From: Herbihabitans rhizosphaerae
GTDB lineage: Bacteria > Actinomycetota > Actinomycetes > Mycobacteriales > Pseudonocardiaceae
Assembly: GCF_004216555.1 (NCBI RefSeq)
Contig: NZ_SGWQ01000001.1
Coordinates: 1,032,879 to 1,096,878 of the forward strand
Length of the DNA: 64,000 bases
Direction of reading: 5' to 3'
Shown: piece by piece, positions 25,126 through 33,561 of the stretch
How positions within the stretch are numbered: the first letter of the stretch is position 1
How the letters are laid out: every line of letters starts with the position of its first letter
Made by a program: the position numbers and the translations under genes
The notes under the pieces: generated by a model
Seen by the model: the letters and a program-made list of their open reading frames with translations, nothing else
Database searches by the model: none
What the model was told of the DNA's origin: nothing

Positions 25126-25812
25126 ATGTCGCACAGCATGCAGTCGATCGAGGCGGATCCGGAGCCCGTACCGCCACGGGTCCGGCGGCTCACGCAGCCC
25201 GCGAAGGAGACCCCGATGCGGGTCGTCGCGGGCGGCAAGCCGGCCGGGCTGCGTGAGCTCGTGGACGCCGAGGTGCCTGGCGCGACTGACGGCGATCCGG
25301 TCGCGATCGATCGGCTGTTCTCCTACCTGCGCCCGCTCGTGCTGCGGTACTGCCGCGCGCGGCTGGGCAACGCGCGGCGCACGTTCCCGACCGCGGACGA
25401 CGTGGCGCAGGAGGTGTGCGTCGCGGTGTTCCGCGCGCTGCCCGGGTACCAGAATCTCGGCCGCCCGTTCATGGCGTTCGTGTACGGGATCGCCGCGCAC
25501 AAGGTGGCCGACGCGCACCGCGCGGTGGCCCGGGATCTCGCCGAGCCCACGTCCGAGACGCCGGAGATGACCAGCGCCGAGGTCGGCCCCGAGCAACTGG
25601 TGCTGCGCGGCGAGCTGACCGCGAAGATGCACGACCTGCTCGCCGTACTTCCCGCGCGCCAGCGGGAAATCCTGATCCTGCGGGTCGCGGTCGGCCTGAC
25701 CGCGGACGAGACGGCCGTGCTGATCGACTCCACGCCCGGTGCCGTGCGGGTTGCCCAGCACCGGGCGCTGACCAGACTGCGTGCGATCTTGCGGGCCGAT
25801 CAGCCCAGGTGA
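25126..25812 (+). CDS. ShbA-like RNA polymerase sigma factor (sigma-70 family, ECF size)
   Basis: 228 residues: region 2 around LFSYLRPLVLRYCRARLG and the DDVAQEVCVAVFRALP segment, FMAFVYGIAAHKVADAHR, and region 4 LPARQREILILRVAVGLTADETA. These features match ShbA, the sigma factor that drives hrdB in Streptomyces. An N-terminal extension of about 35 residues precedes region 2. Start ATG 25126 follows a strong GAAGGAG. No anti-sigma gene is adjacent. It may direct transcription of the principal sigma gene, by analogy. Confidence 0.83.
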   Translation: MSHSMQSIEADPEPVPPRVRRLTQPAKETPMRVVAGGKPAGLRELVDAEVPGATDGDPVAIDRLFSYLRPLVLRYCRARLGNARRTFPTADDVAQEVCVAVFRALPGYQNLGRPFMAFVYGIAAHKVADAHRAVARDLAEPTSETPEMTSAEVGPEQLVLRGELTAKMHDLLAVLPARQREILILRVAVGLTADETAVLIDSTPGAVRVAQHRALTRLRAILRADQPR

Positions 25813-26246
25813 GCGTGGCCGGCGGCGGGGTGCGCCGGCCCGCCCCACGCATGGGCGCGCAATGACGCGACGATCTTGTCCCGCTTGCGCCGAGTGTCCA
25901 GGTACGCCGTCGGGCGCATGAACAGCAGCGCGTCGGAGGCGTACCGGCACCTGGTCCACACCTTGGCGGTGCACCCAGTGGGCGATCGCGGATGCTCGGA
26001 CACCGCGACATAGATGATGTTGTTCGCGAAGATGTGCCGGGTATAGAGGCCGTTCTCTGTGAACGTGACCCTCCAGAGCACGCCGCACGCGGCATTCGCG
26101 GCCGTGCGCAGTGTACGCGAACTATTGCGGGAAACCTCGATCGAGAAATCCTTCTCCAGCTCCCGCACCCTATTTCTGCCGGTCAGGTACCTCGTGACGA
26201 AAAGCAGCGCGAGGACCGCGACACAAACGATCAGCCAAGCAACCAT
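25800..26246 (-). CDS. Hypothetical protein with one N-terminal membrane helix
   Basis: 148 residues: a membrane helix at residues 3-18 (AWLIVCVAVLALLFV), a short charged stretch, then a soluble domain facing in or out (orientation not decided) with FTENGLYTRHIFANNIIYVAV. No recognised domain. The 3' end overlaps the sigma-factor gene by 13 bp, in convergent orientation. Base use is normal for the genome. Confidence 0.65.
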   Translation of the reverse strand: MVAWLIVCVAVLALLFVTRYLTGRNRVRELEKDFSIEVSRNSSRTLRTAANAACGVLWRVTFTENGLYTRHIFANNIIYVAVSEHPRSPTGCTAKVWTRCRYASDALLFMRPTAYLDTRRKRDKIVASLRAHAWGGPAHPAAGHAHLG

Positions 26247-26581
26247 AACCTTTCACACCTCCGCCCATGTCCCCGTGGCTCCAAGGTCAGGGCGTAGATG
26301 ATCGCGGCGTCGGACCCGGCAACGCCGACGGGTCACGTGCTCAACCAGAAGGTTCCATCAGTCCCTGACCGTGACAATTAGGTGTCCGAAGAAAGTGTTC
26401 TCCGATAGGAGTATTAACGGTCCCAGCCGGCATTTCGTCAAGAGGCTCGAACCATTTCGCGACCTTACTGTTTCCGCTTGGACAGCATCCCGCTTCCTTC
26501 CCGAAACCCGCCGTTCGGGGGTGGTAGCGCTGTGTAGACGTGCGGTGAACTTGATGCCACGAGTCCCCCGGGAGGAACGCC
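26247..26581. other. Intergenic region before the serine protease genes
   Basis: 335 bp with no supportable gene. It includes a small CCCGAA/TTCGGG hairpin (26500-26519) and ends in a strong GGGAGGA ribosome site at 26570, so it probably holds the promoter of the protease gene and the promoter of the divergent membrane-protein gene. A local dip in GC around 26360-26470 is visible. Confidence 0.5.
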
Positions 26582-27466
26582 ATGGCCAGGCGCGCACTGC
26601 TCACCACTGTCAGCACACTTGTCGGCGTCGTCGCGAGTATCGCGTTCGCCGGAACCGCATCCGCCAGCGCGGCACCAACGGCGCCACCGAAGGCCGCCGA
26701 GGTCACGTTCGCCGGCGCGCTCAAGCTGTCGAACTGCTCCGGATCGGTGGTGCGGCTGAGCACGTCGAAGCCGGAGGATCCCGCGCTGGCGATGTCCAAC
26801 GGGCACTGCCTGGAGTCGGGCATGCCCGCGCCGGGCAAGGTGATCGTCAACCAGCCGAACCAGCGGTCCTTCGAGCTGCTCGACGCGTCCGGCAACTCCG
26901 TCGCCACGCTGAGGGCCACCAAGATCGTGTACGCCACGATGACCGGCACCGACGTGTCGCTCTACCAGTTGAGCACCACGTACGCGGAAATCCAGTCCCA
27001 GCACGGGATCGCGGCACTCGAACTCAACGAGCCGCACCCGGAGGCCGGCAAGGCGATCAGCGTCGTGTCCGGTTACTGGAAGGAGATCTACAAGTGCTCG
27101 GTCGACGGGTTCGTGTTCGAACTCCGTGAGGGCGGCTGGTCCTGGAAGGACTCGATTCGCTACACGCCCGGCTGCGCCACGATCGGCGGCACGTCCGGTT
27201 CGCCGATCGTGGACGACGCCAGCGGCAAGGTCGTCGGGGTGAACAACACCGCCAACGAAGACGGCCAGGAGTGCACGATGAACAACCCGTGCGAGGTCGA
27301 CGAGAGCGGCAACATCACGGTGAAGCCCGACGCGCGGTACGGCCAGCAGACCTACCTGTTCTACGGGTGCATGGCCGACAAGAGCGAGATCGACCTCGCC
27401 AAGCCCGAGTGCAAGCTGGCCAAGCCGGCCGCGGTCGCGGTGCCGGTTCCGGCATCCGCGGCGTAG
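26582..27466 (+). CDS. Secreted trypsin-like serine protease, paralogue 1
   Basis: 294 residues. A signal peptide (RRALLTTVSTLVGVVASIAFAG, cut near ASASA) precedes a chymotrypsin-fold domain with His75 (SNGHC), Asp124 (TGTDVSLY) and Ser205 (GGTSGSP). Cysteine pairs around NCSG/NGHC and ECTMNNPC suggest disulphides. The C-terminus is an extended tail with DKSEIDLAKPEC repeats. It is probably an extracellular peptidase. Most like the gene at 27735, with which it shares long stretches of near-identical DNA; a collapsed third copy lies between them. Confidence 0.83.
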   Translation: MARRALLTTVSTLVGVVASIAFAGTASASAAPTAPPKAAEVTFAGALKLSNCSGSVVRLSTSKPEDPALAMSNGHCLESGMPAPGKVIVNQPNQRSFELLDASGNSVATLRATKIVYATMTGTDVSLYQLSTTYAEIQSQHGIAALELNEPHPEAGKAISVVSGYWKEIYKCSVDGFVFELREGGWSWKDSIRYTPGCATIGGTSGSPIVDDASGKVVGVNNTANEDGQECTMNNPCEVDESGNITVKPDARYGQQTYLFYGCMADKSEIDLAKPECKLAKPAAVAVPVPASAA

Positions 27467-27477
27467 GCGGATCCGAT

Positions 27478-27716
27478 CATGCGAACCCTGATCACCCTCG
27501 CGGAGGTCACCTTCGCCGGCGCGGGCAAGCTGTCCAACTGCTCGGGCGCCATCGTCCGGTTGAGCACACAACACGGGCAACGAGGACGGCGAGATCACCG
27601 CGCACAAGGGCACGAACTACGGCCAGCAGACCCACCTGGTCGCCGGCTGCATGGGTGACAAGAGCGAGATCGACCTCGGCAAGCCCGATTGCAAACTCCC
27701 CAAGCCAACCGCTTGA
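27478..27716 (+). pseudogene. Collapsed serine protease copy
   Basis: The first 90 bases encode the start of the same family (AEVTFAGAGKLSNCSGAIVRLST) and the last 150 encode its end (NYGQQTHLVAGCMGDKSEIDLGKPDCKLPKP) in the +1 frame. The middle, with all three catalytic residues, is missing, so about 0.6 kb was deleted and the frame broken. No signal peptide remains. It marks an older third tandem copy. Confidence 0.85.
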
Positions 27717-27734
27717 GCCCGCGGAGGTTCGCCT

Positions 27735-28595
27735 ATGTCCAAGCTGACCGCCATCGTCGCCGTGGCCGCGAGCGCCTGTGCGTTCGCGCTCGGCACCGCC
27801 GCGCCCGCCGCGGCGGCTGAGCCGGCCGAGATCACCTTCGCCGGTTCGCTCGCGCTGTCCAACTGCTCCGGATCACTCGTGCGGCTGAGCACCTCGAAGC
27901 CCGAGGACCCGGCGCTCGCGCTGTCCAACGGGCACTGCCTGGAGTCGGGCATGCCCGCGCCGGGCAAGGTGATCGTCAACCAACCGAACCAGCGATCGTT
28001 CGACCTGCTCAACGCCGCCGGCGACAAGATCGCCACGCTCAAGGCGACCAAGATCGTGTACGCCACGATGACCGACACCGACGTGTCGCTCTACCAATTG
28101 AGCACCACGTACGCGGAAATCCAGTCCCAGCACGGAATCGCGGCACTCGAACTCAACGAGCCGCACCCAGAGGCCGGCAAGGCGATCAGCGTCGTCACCG
28201 GCTACTGGAAAGAGATCGGCACGTGCTCGATCGACCGTTTCGTGTACCAGCTGCGCGAGGGTGACTGGACCTGGAAGGACTCGATCCGCTACACGCCCGG
28301 CTGCGACACGAGGGGTGGCTGGTCCGGCTCGCCGGTGATCGACAACGCCAGCGGCAAGGTGGTCGGCGTGCACAACACCACGAACGAAGACGGCCAGGAG
28401 TGCACGATGAACAACCCGTGCGAGGTCGACGAGAGTGGCAAGGTCACCGTGCACAAGGGCACCCGGTACGGGCAGGAGACGTACCTGTTCTACGGGTGCA
28501 TGGCCGACAAGAGCGAGATCGACCTCGCCAGGCCGGAGTGCAAGCTGCCCAAGCCCGCCCTCGATCGCACCGGGGTGCTGGCTCCGGCCGCGTAG
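27735..28595 (+). CDS. Secreted trypsin-like serine protease, paralogue 2
   Basis: 286 residues. Signal peptide with cleavage near AAAAEP, then the protease domain with His67 (SNGHC), Asp116 (DTDVSLY) and Ser197 (GGWSGSP, where paralogue 1 has GGTSGSP). The body between the His and Ser regions is nearly identical in DNA and protein to paralogue 1, including the IVNQPNQRSF and TTYAEIQSQHGIAALELNEPHPEAGKAIS segments, while signal peptides and tails differ. This suggests tandem duplication followed by partial gene conversion. It starts 18 bp after the remnant copy. Confidence 0.83.
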   Translation: MSKLTAIVAVAASACAFALGTAAPAAAAEPAEITFAGSLALSNCSGSLVRLSTSKPEDPALALSNGHCLESGMPAPGKVIVNQPNQRSFDLLNAAGDKIATLKATKIVYATMTDTDVSLYQLSTTYAEIQSQHGIAALELNEPHPEAGKAISVVTGYWKEIGTCSIDRFVYQLREGDWTWKDSIRYTPGCDTRGGWSGSPVIDNASGKVVGVHNTTNEDGQECTMNNPCEVDESGKVTVHKGTRYGQETYLFYGCMADKSEIDLARPECKLPKPALDRTGVLAPAA

Positions 28596-28615
28596 CACCG
28601 GGCAGGATGGCCGCA

Positions 28616-29389
28616 TGAAACCCGATGTGGCCAGCGCGTACCTGCGCCGGATCGGTGCGCGCGAGCAGCCGCCGAGCGTGGAGGCGTTGCGGGACCTGCA
28701 ACAGCGGCACCTGCGTACCGTTCCGTTCGAGAACCTGAGCATCCATCTGGGTGAGCGGATTCGGCTGGACGAGAAGGCGCTGGTCGACAAGATCGTGACG
28801 CGGCGGCGCGGCGGCTTCTGTTACGAGCTGAACGGGGTTGTTCGCGTCACTGCTGCGCGCGCTCGGCTACGAGGTGACGATGCTCGCGGCGCGGGTGCAC
28901 CGTCCCGACGGGTCGTTCGGGCCGTTGTTCGACCACCTGACGCTGCGGGTGGATCTCGACGAGCCATGGCTGGTCGACGTCGGGTTCGGCCGGCACGCGT
29001 ACTACCCGTTGCGCGCGGATTCCGTTGCGCCGCAACAGGATCCGAGCGGCGTGTACGAGGTGCGGGCGGCCGCCGACGGTGACACGGACCTGGTGTTCGA
29101 CGGCACGCCGGCGTTCCGGATGGAGGCGCGGCCTCGGGTGCTGGAGGATTTCGAGCCGACGTGCTGGTGGCAGGAGACCGCGCCGGAGTCGCACTTCACG
29201 CAGAGCCTGACCTGCTCGATGCTGGACGGCGACGGGCGGGTGACGATCAGCGGCGACCGGCTGATCAGGACGACCGGCGAGTCGCGCGTCGAGGAGACGC
29301 TGAACGGCGACGCCGCGGTGCTGGACGCGTATCGCACGATCTTCGGGTTCGAGCTGGACCGGATGCCCCGACTGCGGGATGCCTCGTGA
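28616..29389 (+). pseudogene. nat: Arylamine N-acetyltransferase with a +1 frameshift
   Basis: Residues 1-74 read in one frame and include the catalytic cysteine motif RRGGFCYELNG. The rest (FASLLRALGYEVTMLAARVHR, DHLTLRV with the catalytic His, DVGFG with the Asp) continues in the next frame to a TGA at 29389. The shift falls in a GGGG run at about 28834-28837, where the expected codons need three G. If real, the product stops early and is inactive; a one-base sequencing error in a homopolymer is equally possible. The whole length (about 257 codons) fits an intact NAT of this family. It is followed, overlapping by 4 bp, by a DUF1851 gene. Confidence 0.82.
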
Positions 29390-29850
29390 ACCTCACCAAG
29401 GCGTTCCCGGCGCAGGCGTACGCGCGGGCACTGGAATCGTGGGCCTGGGTCGGGCTGGACGGGTTGGAGCCGGGGTTCACGTCGCTGTTCGGTGACGTGT
29501 TCTTCAAGGGGCGCAACGGTTTCTGGTACCTCGATACGATCGAGGGCACGCTGACCATGCCGTGGGCGACGATCGAGGAGCTGCGCGCGGAGCTCGACAC
29601 GCCGGAGGGTCAGGACCGGTATCTGCTCGGCGCGCTGGCGATGGCGGCGCACGAGCGGGGGCTGGTGCTCGGCGAGGCGCAGGTGTACGCGTTCGCGCAC
29701 CCGCTGCGGCTCGGCGGCTCCCCGGAGGTCGACAACATCGAGGCGATCGACTTCACCGTCGGCGTGCACATCGCCGGCCAACTGCACGATCAGCTGCGCG
29801 ACATTCCCAAGGGCACCCCGATCTCCGGCATCACGATCACCGATAGCTGA
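29386..29850 (+). CDS. DUF1851 (T6SS immunity Tdi1-like) domain protein
   Basis: 154 residues. The C-terminal YLDTIEGTLTMPWATIEELRAELDTPEGQDRYLL ... GLVLGEAQVYAFAHPLRLGG layout is that of DUF1851, found as a C-terminal domain in GAD-like and Tdi1 immunity proteins. No toxin gene is adjacent. GTG 29386 overlaps the NAT stop (GTGA), so the two are co-translated. The 160-bp repeat starts 5 bp after its stop. Confidence 0.75.
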   Translation: MNLTKAFPAQAYARALESWAWVGLDGLEPGFTSLFGDVFFKGRNGFWYLDTIEGTLTMPWATIEELRAELDTPEGQDRYLLGALAMAAHERGLVLGEAQVYAFAHPLRLGGSPEVDNIEAIDFTVGVHIAGQLHDQLRDIPKGTPISGITITDS

Positions 29851-29855
29851 ACCCC

Positions 29856-30015
29856 TTGCGCCCCAACGCTTTTCGCCGTACCTGGGGTGCCCACTGCACC
29901 CCCCGCCCACCCCACCTTCGGGGGGCGGTCCGATGGCCATTGTATCGGCGGGTGGTGGTCGGGCGAGGTGGCTTGATCGACATGTGGATAAGACGGCCCT
30001 TGTGGATGGATCGGG
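29856..30015 (-). repeat. 160-bp dispersed repeat, copy 2 (inverted)
   Basis: It is the reverse complement of 15285-15444 with a single difference. Here too it lies 5 bp after a stop codon and fills a gap between two convergent genes, ending 1 bp from the HTH gene stop. The DnaA-box sequence is at 29983-29991. The two copies bracket a 14.4-kb segment in inverted orientation, so recombination between them would invert that segment. Confidence 0.9.
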
Positions 30016-30016
30016 G

Positions 30017-30256
30017 TCAGGCTGGGCGTTCGGCGTCGCCGATGCGGGGGAACGGCGCGGTGGAGAAGATCACCTCGACCTGCACCTCGAAGTACTGCGC
30101 GATCTTCAGCGCGAGGTAGAGGCTCGGGCTGTACTCACCGCGCTCGAGGTAGCCGATCGTCTGGTAGTGCACGCCCAGCGCGTCGGACAGCTCCCGCCGT
30201 GAGATGCCCCGCTCGGCGCGCAGCATCGCGATGCGGTTGTAGATCACCTCGCTCAC
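30017..30256 (-). CDS. Small Cro/CI-type helix-turn-helix regulator
   Basis: 79 residues: a single HTH_3 domain (LRAERGISRRELSDALGVHYQTIGYLERGEYSPSLYLALKIAQYF), of the kind that includes SinR-like and YozG-like one-domain regulators. A GTG start at 30256 with GAAGGTG just upstream is best. It is the last gene of the ABC exporter operon (22-bp gap) and may repress that operon; two overlapping palindromes lie before the first gene. Confidence 0.85.
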   Translation of the reverse strand: MSEVIYNRIAMLRAERGISRRELSDALGVHYQTIGYLERGEYSPSLYLALKIAQYFEVQVEVIFSTAPFPRIGDAERPA

Positions 30257-30278
30257 GACAGGCACCTTCTCACGTCGC

Positions 30279-31127
30279 TCATGTGATCCTCTGCATCGCC
30301 TTGTGCCGCCGCTGCGCCACCGCCGCACCCGACTCGCGCCGCGCCATCCTGCGCAACACCACCGGCGCGACCACCAACCCGATAACAGCCCAGACACCAA
30401 GCACCGCAACGGTTTCCAACTGCCGCCACGATTCCCCGATCTCGATCGCCACGGCCGCGTCCGGCAGCAACGCCGACCGCACGCCGAGCCCGAGCCAGTA
30501 CATCGGGAACACCTGCCCGATCCACTGCAGCCACTCGGGGAACAGCGTGATCGGCGCGAAGATCCCGGAGATCGCGGCCAACCCGGCGATCGGCAGCATC
30601 AGCGCGCCGACCGCGCGCGGGTTGGTCAGGAACGAGCCGGCGATCGCGCCGAGCGGCATGGTCGCGAGCAGACCGAGCACCAGGATCCCCAGCAGACCGA
30701 GCCACGCGCCGGCGTCCAGCCGCAGCCCGTCGAACAGGAACGCGCCGGGCACGATGATCGCGGCGGCGACCACCAGCGCGGACCCGCTCACGGTGACGAC
30801 CTTGCCCACCATGTAGCCGACCATGCCGGACGGCAATGCCTTGGCGCGCAACAGGGTTCCGTCCTCACGCTCGACGGCGAGCCGCCCCGCGATGTCCATC
30901 AGACCGCTGATCATGATGTTCATCCCGATCACACCGGGCAGCGCGAACACCGCCTGCGACAACGGGAACCCGGCGAGCGTGTCCCCGCGCATCGAGAGCA
31001 TCACGATCAGCAGGATCACCGGCGTGAGCAGGTTGCCGAATATGTCCTGCCCGTTGGTCGCGGTCTGCTTCAGCTCGATCCACCCGCGCGCGAGACCGGC
31101 GCGCACGGCGTTGGCCGTGTGATTCAT
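30279..31127 (-). CDS. ABC-2 type transporter permease 2
   Basis: 282 residues with six membrane helices and the ABC2 permease signature around LAVEREDGTLLRAKALPSG. It is a paralogue of the permease just upstream (same length, many identical segments such as SGIFAP, FPMYWLGLG and VLRRMARRESGAAVAQRR), which points to duplication and heterodimer formation. Its start is 5 bp past the stop of the first permease. Exported substrate unknown; it probably acts as an antibiotic or lipid exporter. Confidence 0.87.
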   Translation of the reverse strand: MNHTANAVRAGLARGWIELKQTATNGQDIFGNLLTPVILLIVMLSMRGDTLAGFPLSQAVFALPGVIGMNIMISGLMDIAGRLAVEREDGTLLRAKALPSGMVGYMVGKVVTVSGSALVVAAAIIVPGAFLFDGLRLDAGAWLGLLGILVLGLLATMPLGAIAGSFLTNPRAVGALMLPIAGLAAISGIFAPITLFPEWLQWIGQVFPMYWLGLGVRSALLPDAAVAIEIGESWRQLETVAVLGVWAVIGLVVAPVVLRRMARRESGAAVAQRRHKAMQRIT

Positions 31128-31131
31128 GCCC

Positions 31132-31983
31132 TCATCCGATCCGCTGCAGCGCCTTCTGCTGGCGTGCCGCCACCGCCGCACCGGACTCGCGCCGCGCCAT
31201 CCTGCGCAACACCCTCGGCGCGAAGGTGACCGCGACGACCGCCCAGACGGCGAGCACCAGGAACATCTCCGGGTACCGCCAGGACTGCCCGACCTCGATC
31301 ACGACGGTCTCCTCCGGCAGCAGCGCCGACCGCATCCCGAGACCCATCCAGTACATCGGGAATGCCTGGCCGATCCACTGCATCCACTCGGCGAGCCTGG
31401 TGAGCGGCGCGAAGATGCCGGAGATCGCGGCCAGCAAGCCCATCGGGATCATGAGGATCCCGGCGGCCCTCGGTGAGGTCATCAGCGAACCGGCGATCGC
31501 GCCGAGCGCCATCGTGCCGGCGAGGCCCAGCACCAGAACGCCGGCGAGCACGAGCGCCGAGCCGGCGGTGAACACGAACCCGTCCAGCAGGAACAGGCTC
31601 GGCACCAGCACGATCAGCAGGCTGACCACGGTCATGCCGGCGACGCTGACGACCTTGCCGAACAGGTAGGCGCCCATCCCGTTGGGCACCGCCTTGGCGC
31701 GCAGCAGGGTGCCGTCCTCACGCTCGACGGCCAGCAACTGCGCCACCCCGAGCACTCCGCTGAACAGCACGGTGATGGCCAGGACGCCGGGCATGATCGA
31801 CGAGCCGATGGAGATCTCGGTGCCGGGCAGCTTGTCGCCGCGCAGCGAGACCATGACGATCAGGAAGATCGCCGGGGAGAGCAGGTATCCGAACACGTCC
31901 TGCCCATTGGTGAGCGTCTGCCGGAACTCGATCCAGCCCCGGATCAGGCCCGCCCGGACGATGACCGCACGTGTGGAACTCAT
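31132..31983 (-). CDS. ABC-2 type transporter permease 1
   Basis: 283 residues, six membrane helices; segments RGWIEFRQTLTNGQDVFGYLLSPAIFLI and FGAIAGSLMTSPRAAGI-like loops match drug-export ABC-2 permeases. It overlaps the ATPase stop by 4 bp (ATGA), so translation is coupled. With the second permease it probably forms a heterodimeric pore energised by the ATPase. Confidence 0.87.
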   Translation of the reverse strand: MSSTRAVIVRAGLIRGWIEFRQTLTNGQDVFGYLLSPAIFLIVMVSLRGDKLPGTEISIGSSIMPGVLAITVLFSGVLGVAQLLAVEREDGTLLRAKAVPNGMGAYLFGKVVSVAGMTVVSLLIVLVPSLFLLDGFVFTAGSALVLAGVLVLGLAGTMALGAIAGSLMTSPRAAGILMIPMGLLAAISGIFAPLTRLAEWMQWIGQAFPMYWMGLGMRSALLPEETVVIEVGQSWRYPEMFLVLAVWAVVAVTFAPRVLRRMARRESGAAVAARQQKALQRIG

Positions 31984-32972
31984 GCCCCCGCCTCCGTTCC
32001 GACCTCGGTGATCTCGGCGAACTCGCGCAGCACCGCGTCGCCCTGGCCGGACTCGGCCTCGCGCACCAGTGCCATGTAGGTGTCCTCGAGGCTCGCGCGG
32101 TGCACCTCGAGATCACCGATCGCGTCACCGTGTTGCTTGAACAGCTCGTGCACGTATCGCGTCGACTCGGTCGTGGAGTGCACGAACCGCTGGCCGTCGC
32201 GGGTCCACTTGATCTCGGCCTCGGTGGACATGCGGCGGGACAGCTCGTCGGCCGAGCCGTCCGCGATGATCTTCCCGCCGGCCAGGATCAGGATCCGGTC
32301 GGCGAGCTTCTCGGCCTCGTCGAGGTCGTGCGTGGTGAGCATGATCGTGGTGCTGGCCTCGTCGGACAGCCGGTGCACCAGTTCGTGGAACTCGCGGCGG
32401 GCCTCCGGGTCGAAGCCCGCGGTCGGCTCGTCCAGGAACAGCAGCTCGGGCCGGCCGACGATGCCGATCGCCACGTCGAGCCGGCGCCGCTGGCCGCCGG
32501 AGAGCTGCTTGATCTTCTTCTGCGCGTGCTCGGTGAGGCCCACCGCGTCGATCAACTCGTCGGCGTCCCACGGCCGCGTGATCTTGTCGGTGGAGTACGG
32601 CCCGTAGTACATCCCCAAGTGCGCCAACAGTTCCCGGACGCGCCACTTGCCATGGTCGCGCCAGGACTGGAGCACGACGCCGACCCGGGCACGCCAGTTC
32701 TCGTCACCGTGTGCCGGGTCGACGCCGAGTACTGACACGTCCCCGGCCGAGCGCATGCGGAAGCCTTCGAGAATCTCGATCGTGGTCGTCTTGCCGGCGC
32801 CGTTCGGCCCGAGCAGCGCGACCACCTCGCCCGGCCGCGCGACGAAATCCACCCCGTTCAGCACGTCGGTCGACCCGTACCGCATCCGCAGCCCGCGAAC
32901 GTCGAGTACCAAACCCTCCCCCGGCGGTTCACCCTCACGAGCGGTCGTCACCGGCGCAGTCACCCCTGTCAT
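31980..32972 (-). CDS. ABC transporter ATP-binding protein (drug exporter type)
   Basis: 330 residues: Walker A GPNGAGKTT near residue 54, signature LSGGQRRR near 155, Walker B LLFLDEP near 175 and switch His in TTHDLDEA. A C-terminal tail of about 100 residues (KWTRDGQRFVHST...) is typical of DrrA-like ATPases. It heads a four-gene operon (ATPase, permease, permease, HTH). The long N-terminal extension (residues 1-20) is disordered-looking. Confidence 0.9.
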   Translation of the reverse strand: MTGVTAPVTTAREGEPPGEGLVLDVRGLRMRYGSTDVLNGVDFVARPGEVVALLGPNGAGKTTTIEILEGFRMRSAGDVSVLGVDPAHGDENWRARVGVVLQSWRDHGKWRVRELLAHLGMYYGPYSTDKITRPWDADELIDAVGLTEHAQKKIKQLSGGQRRRLDVAIGIVGRPELLFLDEPTAGFDPEARREFHELVHRLSDEASTTIMLTTHDLDEAEKLADRILILAGGKIIADGSADELSRRMSTEAEIKWTRDGQRFVHSTTESTRYVHELFKQHGDAIGDLEVHRASLEDTYMALVREAESGQGDAVLREFAEITEVGTEAGA

Positions 32973-32997
32973 AGGACTCCACCCTTCGGTCTTACTT

Positions 32998-33025
32998 CTA
33001 CAGTGGACTGTAGTATATGTACTAC
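32998..33025. promoter_or_regulatory. Two overlapping palindromes before the ABC operon
   Basis: CTACAGT-GG-ACTGTAG (32998-33013) and GTAGTA-TATG-TACTAC (33010-33025) share four bases. They lie 26 bp before the ATPase start. The second resembles GntR/YtrA-type operators; the downstream HTH gene is a Cro/CI type, so the regulator is not settled. TATG-type A/T content here may also be the -10 region. Confidence 0.6.
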
Positions 33026-33105
33026 ATGCCTGTCGACCAGTCAGGCGATTGACTCACGGCCGGTAGTCATTCATGCTTTCTGTGTTACCTGGGACTGGGG
33101 GTCTC

Positions 33106-33561
33106 ATGCGACGCAGACGGGTTCCGGCCGCGTCGGCGATCGTCGCCGTGGTGGTCGGCACGACGACGGCGTGCCTTCCTTCGATGACCGACGACAGCAA
33201 CCAATGCAACCTGCGGGTGGACAATCCGCATGTGTCAGAGCGGCAGCGCAAGCTCGGAAATCTGACGATCGACGCGAAAGCGCGCGTCGAGTGCGACATG
33301 TCACCCGGAACGCATCTCGTCACGATGACGCTGGAGCGGCTCGTCAGCGGAACGTGGCTGCACCGGGAGACCTCCGATCCCGATCAGAGGATTCCCGGCC
33401 CGGGCAAGCCGTTGACCTACATGGTCGCCGTCAATGAATGTGTCCCTGGGCGGTGGCGCGCAACCGCGACGGCGCAGGGAAAACTCAAGGGGAAGCCGTT
33501 CCATTTCACCGACGAGAAGCAGAGCGACATCCCGAAGGCGAAGTGCGAGGTAGGCCGATGA
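33106..33561 (+). CDS. Secreted small hypothetical protein
   Basis: 151 residues from ATG 33106 (GGGGGTC upstream); a longer start at 33073 adds 11 residues without a Shine-Dalgarno. The N-terminus MRRRRVPAASAIVAVVVGTTTAC is a basic signal peptide ending at a Cys; the lipobox is imperfect (no Leu at -3). The mature part has four cysteines and an immunoglobulin-like strand pattern (VSGTWLHRETS, RWRATATAQG). It is divergent from the ABC operon and overlaps the next gene by 4 bp. Confidence 0.7.
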   Translation: MRRRRVPAASAIVAVVVGTTTACLPSMTDDSNQCNLRVDNPHVSERQRKLGNLTIDAKARVECDMSPGTHLVTMTLERLVSGTWLHRETSDPDQRIPGPGKPLTYMVAVNECVPGRWRATATAQGKLKGKPFHFTDEKQSDIPKAKCEVGR

